Below the pieces are notes generated by a model. It saw only the letters and a list, made by a program, of their open reading frames with translations, was not told where the DNA came from and did no database searches. From positions 43,087,117 through 43,151,116 of the forward strand of contig CM068839.1 in the NCBI GenBank assembly GCA_028554795.2: a stretch of DNA of 64,000 nt. The letters are read 5' to 3'. The position numbers were made by a program, and so were the translations under genes. Of this stretch, positions 21,111 to 31,504 are shown one piece after another. The number at the start of each line of letters is the position of its first letter. The stretch's first letter is position 1. Source of the stretch: Sinohyriopsis cumingii. Its lineage: Eukaryota; Mollusca; Bivalvia; Unionida; Unionidae.

Positions 21111-23069
21111 ATGGAGTCGTTGCAACAACAAATGAAAAAACTCGCAGAGAAATATGTGAGAAACGTAAGCGTTTCTGAAGACATTGATCAGTTATTGGTT
21201 AATTGTTTTACTGTTCCAAGTGTTGCCGCTCACGCCGCCAGAGAAACCCGAAGTCAGTTTCTCTCGGATATACAATTAAGTTGTGTCGAGTATGGACATG
21301 GCGGGTTGTGGAATACCCGGTATGACTACCGTGATATGATTTCCGTGGATATGATTGCTTGCTACCCAGGAAGCTTTCTCGGGAACGGCGAGTGCAGCGA
21401 ATACTTTAAGCGATTTGGACATCCCACGAACTCGATGACACGAGTTGCTATAAACGGCGTTTTACCAGACTTTGACCTGACAGGATTTGCTCATGTGACT
21501 TCGTTTGAATTTGCTAAAGGGCTTCATCCGTGCTGTTATGTTTGGTTTGGCAGACACTTAAGTGAAAAGCGCTGGGTACCAATAGTGTTATTGCGATATA
21601 TGCTTGACAGCTGTATACTGGTATCGTTGACTGTCAGTGAAGCAATCATATCATATCGACCGCAGACCTCAGTTTGGTTGCCAACACCAGAGCGTGTCAG
21701 TTTAGATGAAGTTATCGGCGAGTATGCACGAGAGAGTCCAAATACTCCGATGGATGTCATTGTCAGTGAGGCTCCTAAAGTTCTCAAGAACAAACTCAGC
21801 AATAGTGAAAAAATAGCAAAAGATCTTGGACGAAGAATAATCGGTAAATTTACTCAGGGTGCAGCATTTGATCATAAAATGCATCACTCGCGACTGATTA
21901 TCGATGATGCTGAATTGGATTTTATAATTGCTGACGCTGTTGCGAGAAATATATTTTGTAATCGGGAGGATGTGTTCTTGTCCGACGGGAAAAAGTTGGG
22001 CACAATTGTAAGTTATATTGACAGAGAATCGCCTCAATACACACATTTAAGATCTTCAATGCTGGGTTATGTTTCTATAAATTTGCTATCAATGATAAAT
22101 CGATTTCCTGACACCGCAGTTAGAGTTGCAACGGATTCATTTTATATCAATAAAAAATATTCAGAATTACTGGCTCGTTTTACAAGCACTGATGAATCAT
22201 GGAGTTTGTGGAGAATAAAAGCGGAGATGTTACACGAATATTGTGAATCCGCTGATGTTGCAATTAAGGATGATTATTGTAAATTATCAGAAATGTCAGA
22301 AATGTCGAACGCACCATCTGTGTATGATCCAATCACTAGACACAAAACCGTTTATTTAAACGGGCCAGGCGGGTCTGGTAAGACAACTCGAGCGAATGAA
22401 TTATTTGGAAAATTGGATATGATTGTGCTAACACCTACACACAGGCTTGCCAGGAAGATGAAACAACGAGGAGTCAATTCTTGTACTTGGCACAGCTTTT
22501 TCAAATACAGCGGCGGTGTGTGGACATCAGATCGAATGGGAACAAAATATATTCACGAGAAAATAATTTGGGATGAGATCTGTACGGTGCTGCTGGAAAC
22601 ATTAAAAACATTTCTTGATTGGCTGCTAACGAAAAATACTGCAGTGATAATGTGCGGCGATCACGGTCAACCACCTCCGTTTGTCGGAGCATCTCCACAT
22701 GATTGGTTAAAAGATTTTGTTGATTATTACGAAGAAGTGTCTGATGATCATAGAGCACTTGATGCAACGTTGAAAGAATTTAAAACATTAATCAGATTAC
22801 AACCGAATGAAATTCAATGTGAAATTATGCGCGAGATGATTCCTGAAACTTCCATAAGCGACTTTTGGGATGTGTGGAAGCCAGACGATTTGATAGTAGC
22901 AAGTAGAAAGATAGTCAGAGACACACTTCAACAACAGCTATTTCAATTACAACAAGAAAAGTTTCCAATGCTGCCAATGCCGTTATGTTATAGACCAGCT
23001 GATACGCGGTTACAGAATATAGATGTTGATATCCCTGGAAAAACAGAAACAGAATTTAGTATTGAATGA
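21111..23069 (+). CDS. Polinton-like element: DNA polymerase B palm with SF1 helicase domain
   Basis: 652 residues, the longest open frame in the window. A motif-A-like 'SVDMIACYPG' (D80) and a motif-C-like 'ATDSFYI' (D342) are spaced as in family-B polymerases. The second half is a superfamily-1 helicase: Walker A GPGGSGKTT (about 418-426), 'TPTH' motif Ia, a Walker B-like 'IIWDEI' (about 484-489) and 'CGDHGQPP' motif III (about 516). Polinton polymerases are usually separate from a helicase, so one frame with both is unusual. Part of a broken virus-like element. Confidence 0.75.
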   Translation: MESLQQQMKKLAEKYVRNVSVSEDIDQLLVNCFTVPSVAAHAARETRSQFLSDIQLSCVEYGHGGLWNTRYDYRDMISVDMIACYPGSFLGNGECSEYFKRFGHPTNSMTRVAINGVLPDFDLTGFAHVTSFEFAKGLHPCCYVWFGRHLSEKRWVPIVLLRYMLDSCILVSLTVSEAIISYRPQTSVWLPTPERVSLDEVIGEYARESPNTPMDVIVSEAPKVLKNKLSNSEKIAKDLGRRIIGKFTQGAAFDHKMHHSRLIIDDAELDFIIADAVARNIFCNREDVFLSDGKKLGTIVSYIDRESPQYTHLRSSMLGYVSINLLSMINRFPDTAVRVATDSFYINKKYSELLARFTSTDESWSLWRIKAEMLHEYCESADVAIKDDYCKLSEMSEMSNAPSVYDPITRHKTVYLNGPGGSGKTTRANELFGKLDMIVLTPTHRLARKMKQRGVNSCTWHSFFKYSGGVWTSDRMGTKYIHEKIIWDEICTVLLETLKTFLDWLLTKNTAVIMCGDHGQPPPFVGASPHDWLKDFVDYYEEVSDDHRALDATLKEFKTLIRLQPNEIQCEIMREMIPETSISDFWDVWKPDDLIVASRKIVRDTLQQQLFQLQQEKFPMLPMPLCYRPADTRLQNIDVDIPGKTETEFSIE

Positions 23070-23430
23070 TATTGTGTTAGTTGATGATATTAATGCTGTC
23101 AAAGATGCACTAAAAATGAATAAATCCCCATGGACGCTAGGATACGCAATGACAATTCATTCATCTCAAGGACTAACTATCAGTGATACAACTGTCTGGA
23201 TTGTTGATGATCAAATCGAATGGTCAAACTTACTTTACTTAGCTGTATCCAGAGTCAGAAGAATATCTCAACTGCGAAGGATTGTCTTGGATGAATCAAA
23301 CGCTAATAAAATTAATAATGAAAACAACAGCGATGGTGATATAATAAGAAAAAAACTCGCCGGTTACAAACAGAGTGACAAAAAAATAATCGCGATTTCG
23401 ACCTTGATGTTGACTTTATTATTGAGTTAA
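23023..23430 (+). CDS. Polinton-like element: SF1 helicase motifs V-VI part
   Basis: Contains 'YAMTIHSSQGLT' (motif V) and 'LYLAVSRVR' (motif VI, arginine finger), the C-terminal signature of Pif1/RecD-like SF1B helicases. It lies within the replication module, directly after the part carrying motifs I-III. Confidence 0.75.
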   Translation: MLISLEKQKQNLVLNDIVLVDDINAVKDALKMNKSPWTLGYAMTIHSSQGLTISDTTVWIVDDQIEWSNLLYLAVSRVRRISQLRRIVLDESNANKINNENNSDGDIIRKKLAGYKQSDKKIIAISTLMLTLLLS

Positions 23431-23603
23431 AACAACAGCAGAATAATCACTGTGCGAGCTGTAATTGTATAATGCTATGGCAGTATTCGAATAAAAATTC
23501 AAGACAATTTACCGTAGACAGAAAAGATAACAATCGCGGTCATACATGTGATAATATCATGTTGACCTGTGTTGAGTGTAATCGACGTAGAGGCGCCAGT
23601 TAA
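23430..23603 (+). CDS. Polinton-like element: HNH-like Cys/His domain part
   Basis: Encodes 'HCASCNC', 'TVDRKDNNRGHTCDNI' and 'LTCVECNRRRG', the pattern of the small Cys-Cys/DR-D-GH-N/C-C-N-RG zinc domain of HNH type. I recall it at the C-terminal end of replication proteins in related elements. It could nick DNA or only bind it. Confidence 0.55.
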   Translation, partial: KQQQNNHCASCNCIMLWQYSNKNSRQFTVDRKDNNRGHTCDNIMLTCVECNRRRGAS

Positions 23604-23613
23604 GTGATCAAAA

Positions 23614-24563
23614 TCACTGAAGTGATTTTGGCGGTAATTGTGTGTCCTCAGGAATTACCTGAAGTTGCTCACGTGTGAATCCATGTTGAGGAGCAGTTGA
23701 ATCCAACCTGTAGATTGCTGGTCTACCAGTGGATCTTGTCACGGTGGTGATCTTGAGTGTGGTAACACTCCAAATAGGATCAGTTGCTCTTTTTTTACCA
23801 CCTTCAAGTTCACCTGGTTCATATAAATATCTAACTGTAACATTACCCAGTATTGGCTGTGCTGAAGAATCACGTCGTTGTGTTGGTATATTTTTTTTGT
23901 AATTGCGCTAATGGGTTTCATGTTGGTTGTTCGAGATCTTTCATTATTTAGCGCAGCTATCACGCGTGGTAATCTTGCAACCCATTGGCGCGATCTCGTA
24001 TCCTGAATAAATTCCTTCGTGTACTGATATCCAAATAACCACTCAGCAAGTGTTTGATTGAATCGCTCAACAATTGCCTGATCGTGATGAATTTCAGTAT
24101 GTCCTCGTCTGATGGTGATGTTATGTTGCTTCATCAACGATGAAACTGCACCCTGAAATTCTTTGCCAGGATCAACTTGTAATAAATTTGGCCAACGTAG
24201 ACCACGTTGATAAATTCGTTTAAACACAGAAGCAACCTCAGATGCTGTTTTAGTCGTTAACAGTTCAGCATCTTTGTATCTACTCGCAACATCAACTACA
24301 GTTAACGCGTACTTGTATGTACGTCTTCGGATAGTATCATGTGGTAGAAATAATATATCAGCCTGATGAACCTCATTTGGTACACTAACATCGAAATGTG
24401 CAAAGTGAATTTGTTTAGGACGCGGTAGATGAATTTGCCATATTGCCTGTCGGGATAACCAATTTTTAGCAGTAACTTTTGTAACTTTTGCTGCTTCAGC
24501 GAGTTTACCAATCGCTGCGCTACCTCTCCAATATCCTCTTGGGGAATAATAAATCGACTCCAT
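23614..24563 (-). CDS. Polinton-type integrase (rve family), region
   Basis: The N-terminal part reads 'YYSPRGYWRGSAAIGKLAEA', a signature of this integrase family in many invertebrate Polinton-like elements. The catalytic triad is visible: D69 (HQADILFL), D131 (LQVDPGKEF) and E166 (AIVERFNQTLAEWL). Similarity to the family's C-terminal chromodomain-like tail ('GRPAIYRLD', 'GFTREQLQ') continues to about 23614. The enzyme would insert the element and make the flanking duplication. The ATG overlaps the stop of the PLA2 frame (TAATG). Part of a broken element. Confidence 0.9.
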
Positions 24564-24918
24564 TATATACCAGTACCTAGCGCTAATTTACCTTTCATTG
24601 CAGATTTTATTAACCAGGATGCTAACTTTTCTTTGAAAGATTTATCAGTGATGGCATTTAACGCATGAATTAATTTCACATCCGCGAGATGGCGCTGTTG
24701 CAAATCCTTGCTTCGGTAAGCTACATCATGCGCATGACACGCCTTATCAATAGCGTTTATCGGATACTCACCTGGTTTTGGTTGATCTTGGTCATCAAGT
24801 CTGATATCAAGTCGGGTTCCTGGACCACAGTAATTATATCCTGGAAGATGTTTTTCTCCTGGGTATTTAGCCCACGGAGCCCCTGGTAACTTGGCTAACT
24901 TGGCTGCGATATCACCTC
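24563..24918 (-). CDS. Parvovirus-like phospholipase A2 domain protein of the element
   Basis: A frame below common length cut-offs. It carries the PLA2 calcium loop 'YNYCGPGT' (near 24811-24836), then 'INAIDKACHAHDVAY' with the catalytic His-Asp pair (near 24717-24752), an arrangement close to the VP1-unique PLA2 of parvoviruses, which breaches the endosomal membrane on entry. PLA2-like proteins are also described for adintoviruses. It is preceded by 'LPGAPWAKYPGEKHLPG', also typical of that domain. It lies head-to-tail with the integrase. The start codon is not certain. Confidence 0.8.
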
Positions 24919-25071
24919 CCTTTTTTTTAAAATAAATTTAAACTTTTTTATACCGCATCATTCACACTTGCCTGTAAGCGCTTGTTGATTATTTTTTGTT
25001 GTAATTGTTGCCATATCCGCAGTTGGGGTATATGTTCGGCATTTCACACAATATAAATTCATATTTATTTT
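24919..25071. promoter_or_regulatory. Divergent promoter region between PLA2/integrase and ATPase
   Basis: The spacer holds a leftward TATA-like box (TATAAAA, 24952-24946) and a rightward TATAAAT (25052-25058), each close to the gene it faces. Inferred from sequence and position. Confidence 0.45.
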
Positions 25072-25746
25072 ATGATATATCTAATGGAGATCACTGACTT
25101 TTCAGCGTCAAAGCGACGAGAGCCAATCAAACATAACTCAGTGCTACCAAATTCAATTCGAATGATTATTATAGGCCCATCTGGGTCGGGTAAGATGCAG
25201 TTGTTACTTAATTTAATAATGAAGTGGATGAAGTGGGATAAATTATATTTGATAGCACCATCAGTGGACGATCAGCGATGTTATCAGGTATTAAAAGATT
25301 TTAACGAAAGTGCAAAATCGATAAGTGAAGAAGAAGATGTTGATTTTATAACTGATATTGATGAAGTACCGAGTATCGATGATATTGATGGGAATATTAA
25401 TAATTTAGTTGTGTACGATGATATCATGCTGGACAAACAATCAAACCCTGCCAGGATATTTTCCCGCGGTAGGCACAAAAACGTTGATGTGATTTATGTA
25501 ACTCAACGGTATACACAAATCCCGAAAGTGATCAGAGATAACTGTAACGTTCTCGCGGTATTTAACGGCGTTGATGCACACACGTTACAAAATATTCATC
25601 GAACTTGGTGCAGCGGTGACATGGACATAAATAAATTTAGAAATTTCTTTAGTCGTGCTCAGGCAAAACCACACAGCTTTGTAACGATAAATTTACATGA
25701 TCCTCGGACACGGTATCGAGTTGGGTTAGATACAATTTTTAGTTAG
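25072..25746 (+). CDS. A32-type DNA-packaging ATPase (FtsK/HerA superfamily) of the element
   Basis: 224 residues; Met at residue 5 (MEITDFSASKRREP) may be the true start. Walker A is GPSGSGK (35-41), the Walker B-like strand is 'LVVYDDIM' (D116-D117), and the third motif follows in 'VDVIYVTQRYTQIPKVIRDN'. This matches the genome-packaging ATPase shared by Polintons, virophages, adenovirus-like elements and large DNA viruses. It would pump DNA into a capsid. It is the last gene before the right terminal repeat. Confidence 0.88.
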   Translation: MIYLMEITDFSASKRREPIKHNSVLPNSIRMIIIGPSGSGKMQLLLNLIMKWMKWDKLYLIAPSVDDQRCYQVLKDFNESAKSISEEEDVDFITDIDEVPSIDDIDGNINNLVVYDDIMLDKQSNPARIFSRGRHKNVDVIYVTQRYTQIPKVIRDNCNVLAVFNGVDAHTLQNIHRTWCSGDMDINKFRNFFSRAQAKPHSFVTINLHDPRTRYRVGLDTIFS

Positions 25747-25794
25747 AAATCCTGAAGGATTAAAAATGTTTACAATAAAAATGCTTGCATTTTG

Positions 25795-26030
25795 AGCAGC
25801 AGAGAGACTAGGCCACCAAGTGTTTCGTCTAGTAGACCCCGGAGTCAAGAAGTATTTTTATAGTTAGTTATTTTTCATGAAATAACTCTTCTAGTCAGCA
25901 GAGAAGGCTTATTTATCATAGTTTTCTGAATAGAGGGTTTATTTTGTGAAATAAGACCCTCTATCAAAAGTGTTCTCGATAGAGGGTTCTGTTGGACGGA
26001 ATAGTTGGTGGTCTCAGTCTCTCTGCTGCT
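25795..26030 (-). repeat. Right terminal inverted repeat (236 bp)
   Basis: The reverse complement of 15472-15707 with five substitutions and no length difference. Like the left arm it is an interrupted palindrome whose inner end repeats its outer end. Confidence 0.95.
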
Positions 26031-26035
26031 CAATG
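26031..26035. repeat. Target-site duplication CAATG, right
   Basis: Immediately follows the right terminal repeat and matches 15467-15471. Confidence 0.7.
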
Positions 26036-26240
26036 GAAGTGAAGTCTACTTATAATCAACTAGTTTTGGTTTGAAAGAAATAAATATTGGACTCAAGGAC
26101 AAAATATGATTCAATAGCCCTGAATAATAAATCCAATTATCTCACATTGCAAGTTCTCTATGAGGTAAAAAAAAAAAAGTTACAACTGAAAATATAGTGC
26201 ATGCATGCAAAACTAAAGAACATTTGAAATGCAACCTTAC

Positions 26241-26801
26241 CAATTTGTGTAGAAGGTTTGACACCTCTTGGCAGGGAATTAGACTTCTCTGGCTTTTGAT
26301 GTTTTTCTTCTACATTTTGTTCCCCAAAAAGGGCCATTTTTTCTTTTAGGCTCAAACGAATGGTAGCAGAATCATATACAACCCCACTCTCTTGGTGTTT
26401 CTGTCTGTCCTCCTTTCCTTTTTCATTTGGCTTCCCTTCTGGGTGTTTCTGTTTCTCTTCATGCTCCTTTTTATTTGGTTTCTCTTCTGGGTGTTTCAGT
26501 TTCTCCTCATGTTCCTTTATATTTGGTTTCTCTTCTGGGTGTTTCTGTTTTTGTATCTCCTCATGTTCCTTTTTATTTGGTTTCTCTTCTGGATATTTCT
26601 GTTTCTCCTCATGTTCCTTTTTATTTTGTTTCTCTTCTGGGTGTTTCTGTTTCTCCTCATGTTCCTTTTCATTTAGTTTCTCTTCTGGGTGTTTCTGTTT
26701 CTGTTTCTCATCATGTTCCTTTTTATTTGGTTTCTCTTCTGGGTGTTTCTGTTTCTCTTTCTCATGTTCCTTTTCATCTGGTTTCCCTTCTACTTCAACC
26801 A
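26241..26801 (-). CDS. Host gene, exon 7: Lys/Glu/Pro tandem-repeat exon
   Basis: The acceptor '...ttttgaaccag' precedes 26801 and the donor 'AAATTG|gtaagg' ends at 26241; both are phase 1. The exon (186 full codons) encodes about nine copies of a 13-18-residue unit such as 'KPNKKEHEEKQKHPEE', then 'SATIRLSLKEKMALFGEQN' and 'LPRGVKPSTQI'. The repeat looks like a charged single helix or disordered spacer. The 'SLKEKMALFG' phrase resembles short motifs in actin-associated proteins such as supervillin, but that is only resemblance. The following intron, 14.1 kb, contains the Polinton-like element. Confidence 0.82.
26300..26795 (-). repeat. Coding minisatellite, about 39-54-bp units, in exon 7
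   Basis: On the plus strand the unit reads 'tttggtttctcttctgggtg' plus 'tttctgtttctcctcatgttcctttt'. Units vary by multiples of three, so the frame is kept. Long open frames on the opposite strand come from the same repeat and are not genes. Confidence 0.85.
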
Positions 26802-29800
26802 CTGGTTCAAAAATAGCAGAAATAAACTCTATGAAGTCACTCATAATTTAGATGCAGTAACATGTAGTTTGTTTTAAAAAGATGAACTAATTTTAATTAA
26901 GTAATACTTACTGATCAATAATGTTTACTTACCTCTTTCCACAATGGAATAACCTTCGTTCCTTAGAATCAACATTATCCTGTTTTAGAAGCTGTTCGAC
27001 ACTATACTGGCCCATTCTCACTCTTTTCTAGGACCTAGTCTAATGAAGGACATCAGGGCCAGGTGGAAGATGGGTATCTAACAGTGACAGGTAGGTATCA
27101 CAGAATTAAAATTAGTTTTACCATTGTTAGCTGAATCAATCAACAAGAAGCTGATTGACTGTATGGGAGTAACAATTGAGAAATTGTTTTACCTTGTAAT
27201 CTCACTAATTAACTGCTGTTATCAGCAGCAGTCTGAGTCAGTTTGTACAACAACATTAGGACCCAGAGGAAAAAACAACCTTGGCTTTGATTTGATAAGG
27301 ACTAAAGGTAAAATGAGATTGTCATGTGCAATTGCCAAAACACAGTCTTAATAATATGATTCCAAAGATCAATGATGGAGACAGGCTGAAAAAATAGCGA
27401 TATCCCAAACTTCATGGTCTTTCATCCTCATGAACAAGAGCTCTCTCTGTGAGAGACTGATAAGTTCTCTCTATGGTTTGAGTGAATTCTACTAGAGATG
27501 GTAATTGCTGAAATATCTATGAAAGAAAATACCTTTTCCCACCTTACCCTCTCTCTTAGCAACTGTTAAATACAATGGCCAGCCAGCTATCGTCAATGCT
27601 GGTCTAGATCAGTTGAAATAACATTAACCAGAACTAAACAGCTGGATCAATACATTACTCTCTTGGAGCAAAAATTACTTTTAAAAACAAAAATGTCAGT
27701 GCACTGAATTTAAAAAGCCAACATCCAGCACTTTCAAGATTTTTCAGAAAGTACATAAACCCTGCCTATGTCCCAGTGACAGATCTTTGCTGTCATCTGG
27801 CACACTACCAGGTAACTGATGTCCAATTTTCTGATGCCCCTTCATCAGTTGCCCCATCTGATGATGTAGAGACATTATTGAAGAGTGTTCAGAAGAACCT
27901 GACTCCAATAAATAAGATCTTGCTTTAATTCAAGATTTAAAGGAGCCACAGGTACCTGATCCAAGCTTGATACTAAAATGGGTCAAATCCATTTAAACAT
28001 AATGTTCTAATACATCTCTCCTTAGATAAACATAAAATAAAAGACAAGGTTTGTAGCTCAAGAAATTGCAGCCGCACATGTATGGTATTTCAGTAATCTA
28101 TGTATCATAATTTTCCTTTTCAATGAACTATCATCATACATCTGTACGAGTTAGATATGACAGAAGTTACAAGACTGAGAATGTCAACATTTTATGATTT
28201 TCGTCTAGTCGGATATTGTTTTGCTTGCCCCAGATTACTTCAAGACTATGTAGTTACTATCATGCCCAAGTAAAGACACTAGTGATATTTATATAAATTT
28301 GCTATTACTTTTGACAAGAAAAATGTCAGTAACTTATCTGAAAGAATTACAATGGTCTTAAGTGCCACAAATTTGTGTACTAAATGAACCTTTCCAGTCA
28401 AACTTCCATTAAAGAGACCTACACACAGGTGCCTTAAAAAGGAAGATTGCTGATTGGTCAAAGGAATTGGAAGATTTCTAGGTCATTGCCCCAACTAGAT
28501 TTTGCCAAATTGGCTGTTGTCGTAACATTATCTACCTTATAAATGTATTACAACAGCATGCATCGTGTGAAATTTGGTAGAATTTGGCTGTGACACTTAA
28601 AATTCTCATTTCGAATGTAATATGGCAACATCTACTGATATTCCCTTCGGCAGACAATTGAAAATACTGCTGACCTGTGGAAACAGTACATTCCCTGACC
28701 AGATGAAAAACCACAAAAATTTTGACATTCTCCAGCTCTTAATTTCTTTGAGGTCTGACTCATAAAGAACTGTGATAGATCTTAGAAAGGGAGTCTTTCT
28801 CCACAACAAAATGATGCCTAAATTACTGAAGAGTAATACTGTAAATACGAACACTCTATAGAAATCAAGGGTTAAGCATGGAACTGCAATATATGTTCAT
28901 AACATTTAGAAATTTTAGTATCAAGCTTACGTTAGATACTTGTTTAAAAACAAAGAAATTGTTTCCATTGCAGCATGTCCTAAACTGACAACAAGCAGGT
29001 AAATTAGACACAAGTTATTTATAACTGATAATTTCCAAATGTTAAATGATACTGAACTTCAGCACTTGTTAAGGGTAGATTTATTATCATGGGGTGAATA
29101 TGCATCTACTTGTCCTCAGCATAGACAATTTTTACCCAGACAGGACAAGTGGTTTTCCTGAGCCCTGTGGGTTTATGTGATAAATGTAACGTTAATTTCT
29201 CAGTTACCTGATCTTCATCATGTACGAGGGCACTACAGTATTCCATTGTCAATTATCACATCTAAATAAACAGCTCTTTACTGTTATAACTACAATATCC
29301 AGAATCTCTTGGCTATGCCAAGTTATTGCATGCTAATTAAAATATATCTGGGGCTTTAACTGAAACCAAGGACTTTAGTAATGGACAAGTCAAGGAATTT
29401 ACCATCCAGGTAATTCTGGTCAAGTCTGGATTGGTGCAAGAGGCCTACAGATTGACTCAAATTTGTAAGGCTATCGCACAGGAAATGATATTAATAACAG
29501 CTTTATTTCAGACACACAAAATAAAAAATATGAATGGTACATAGATTTAACAAAGTCTATGAGTTTCTTTTTAAATTGAAGAAACAGAGTGAAAACAAAT
29601 TGACATGGAATCAGAAATGTACCCATAGAACACCGATGCCCCACAAAACTGACCTAAACATAAAAAAAGATGTGACAGAGGGATGGACAAAGGTAACACT
29701 AAACTGTAAATCACAACATTTTTACATAAGTAAATTTAAGCAAATTACTTATCTAGAAAAAATATTTGTAGCTTTATAGTATCTAAACAAAACCGATACA

Positions 29801-31504
29801 TGCTAGCATGTTACACTTTGTAAACAAAGACCAAAGAAATCTGATATAATTTTATGCAAGTAAACAAAGACCAGAGGTCTAATTTATTCCAACTGAAAGT
29901 ATTATAAAAAAAAGCAAATAAATAAATATCTCAATGTTAGCAATATTCTATGATCCACCGACTCGCATGTTAGTTCAAGATTCAGAAGAGAAAAAACACT
30001 GCACTTTTGAAAAAATAGATATGAACCCTTGGCCTATAACTGAACTATGACCCTGTATACATGTAAATGTTTTCTGCTACATTAAACAATGTGTATCAAT
30101 ACAACAGCATTCCACCAGCTGTTAACATTCCAATGCAGCTAATTGGGGAAAATTGCACACTGATATATGCACTGTTAAATATTGAATTAAAAAGTCAATC
30201 TTACAGGTTTATTTGAATACTCAGTGCCATTGTTTCTTTCTCGATAAAAAGCAATGTTCTTGCTTACTTGTACATCATATGGTGAGTTCCATATTATAGT
30301 GTTGGGTTTTAAAACCAGTGATCATTGTCACTGGACATGTCCTATCTTGGTAATAAAACAGTTTTTCATGACTACTGACAAAGTTATGAGATAAATTTAA
30401 CCCAACAAAATCTATCTGATTGCCTGGATTCCATTATTCTACCTGTTACTGCATCCATTTGTATTTTTGGGAAATTTCCATTGTTCACCTATAAATTTTC
30501 AGAAAGTTTTTATAATTCTAGGATTTTAACTTCATTGCAAGCAAAGATATAGCGTGTCAAAAATTAAAATTCTGAGTTTATGTTAGCATTTTCTGTTTTA
30601 AACTGGTTGCGAATTTTGGTGTCTGACCTATATTATCTGTGGACCATTCATTACCTGCATCTACTTTTGTTTCAATAAAAACCAAACTGACCAATTCACA
30701 CATTCTAAAAAAAAAAGATGCACAAATGATCACAACTGTGACAAGTCAGTGGTAATTTGTGATGATAATAATAATAATAGTAATAATAATAATAATAACA
30801 ATAATATTAATTGTTAAGTTTAGAAGGTTATTCTATTTGTACAAGACTGTTCTCCCTAAAGCCTTCTCTAAAATGCATACTTTTAAATGGAGTTTTTCAT
30901 TTCAACATGCTAGAAAAATTATAAATCCATTAGGCATGCATGAATATGGTTTCATTTCAATGTAAACATAAACCATCTTACTCTAAATGACCTCTTACAT
31001 TTGAAGATTTTGAATGTCTATTTGTAAGCTTGTTTGTATATCAGTCAAGGAGTTGACTGACGTTACATTATTTAATCCAGAAGATATTGAGATCATGATA
31101 GTTTCTGATGCAATGTTCGATTAAGTTTGGCTGTGATACAGAATAGTCTTCAGGAAAGTGACTAGAACAGAAATGTAATTGATATCCAGACTTATGGGAT
31201 CACTTTTGTGCAGTTATATTCACTGTGTTGTACATACTGGAGATTTTAATTGTAAGAGACTTGAAAAAAATTGTTGCTGCATATGAATTTAAAACTAAGT
31301 TCAACTCCATGCCAAAATATTTTAACTTGAAAGCATGAATTACCACATCAATCTGTAGAACAATAGGGAATTTCCATTTGTACCTAATCCTGTGTTTAAA
31401 AATACATTTTTGCAAAAGACTTGAAAAATTCATATCTATACTGAATGTTATAATTTCATACTGTTCTTTACTCTGTTAACACAGCTCAATTCACCCTGTG
31501 AGGA
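26802..31504. other. Intron sequence, no gene or known repeat seen
   Basis: This is most of the intron between exons 6 and 7. Apart from a trinucleotide microsatellite near 30760 I find no tandem array, clear transposon end or splice-bounded exon. Old dispersed repeats are likely but too decayed for me to name. Confidence 0.45.
30759..30811. repeat. (ATA)n microsatellite
   Basis: An imperfect ATA/AATA run, with single interruptions. Confidence 0.9.

Larger units (their letters stand above)
20370..23603 (+). mobile_element. Replication module of the Polinton-like element (PolB, SF1 helicase, HNH-like)
   Basis: This region contains, in order: a polymerase N-terminal-like part (20.4-21.05 kb), the polymerase palm (from 21.1 kb), SF1 helicase motifs (from about 22.36 kb) and a Cys/His HNH-like domain (to about 23.6 kb). 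It would copy the element's DNA by protein priming, with the helicase unwinding. The module looks broken; the intact arrangement is not proposed here. A helicase next to the polymerase is not part of the classical Polinton set as I know it. Confidence 0.75.
15472..26030. mobile_element. Polinton/Maverick (adintovirus-like) fossil, 10.56 kb
   Basis: The ends are 236-bp inverted repeats beginning AGCA[A/G]CAGAGAGACT, flanked by CAATG duplications. Parts from left to right are: small structural or unknown proteins (15.8-18.2 kb), an HNH/NUMOD endonuclease, a Cys-rich small protein, a polymerase B/helicase/HNH replication module (20.4-23.6 kb), an integrase and a phospholipase A2 domain (minus), and an A32-type packaging ATPase (plus). 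Integrase, PolB and ATPase together are the Polinton hallmark set. The PLA2 domain is shared with adintoviruses and parvoviruses. No complete major capsid protein or maturation protease was recognised, and the element looks broken, with several breaks. The arms differ at 5 of 236 positions, suggesting an insertion that is not very old unless conversion has homogenised them. Confidence 0.93.

Noticed and set aside
26360-26877. Open frames on the plus strand opposite exon 7 (Phe/Cys/Ser-rich)
   Set aside because: Antisense reading of the coding repeat; the minus strand has splice sites and phase support.
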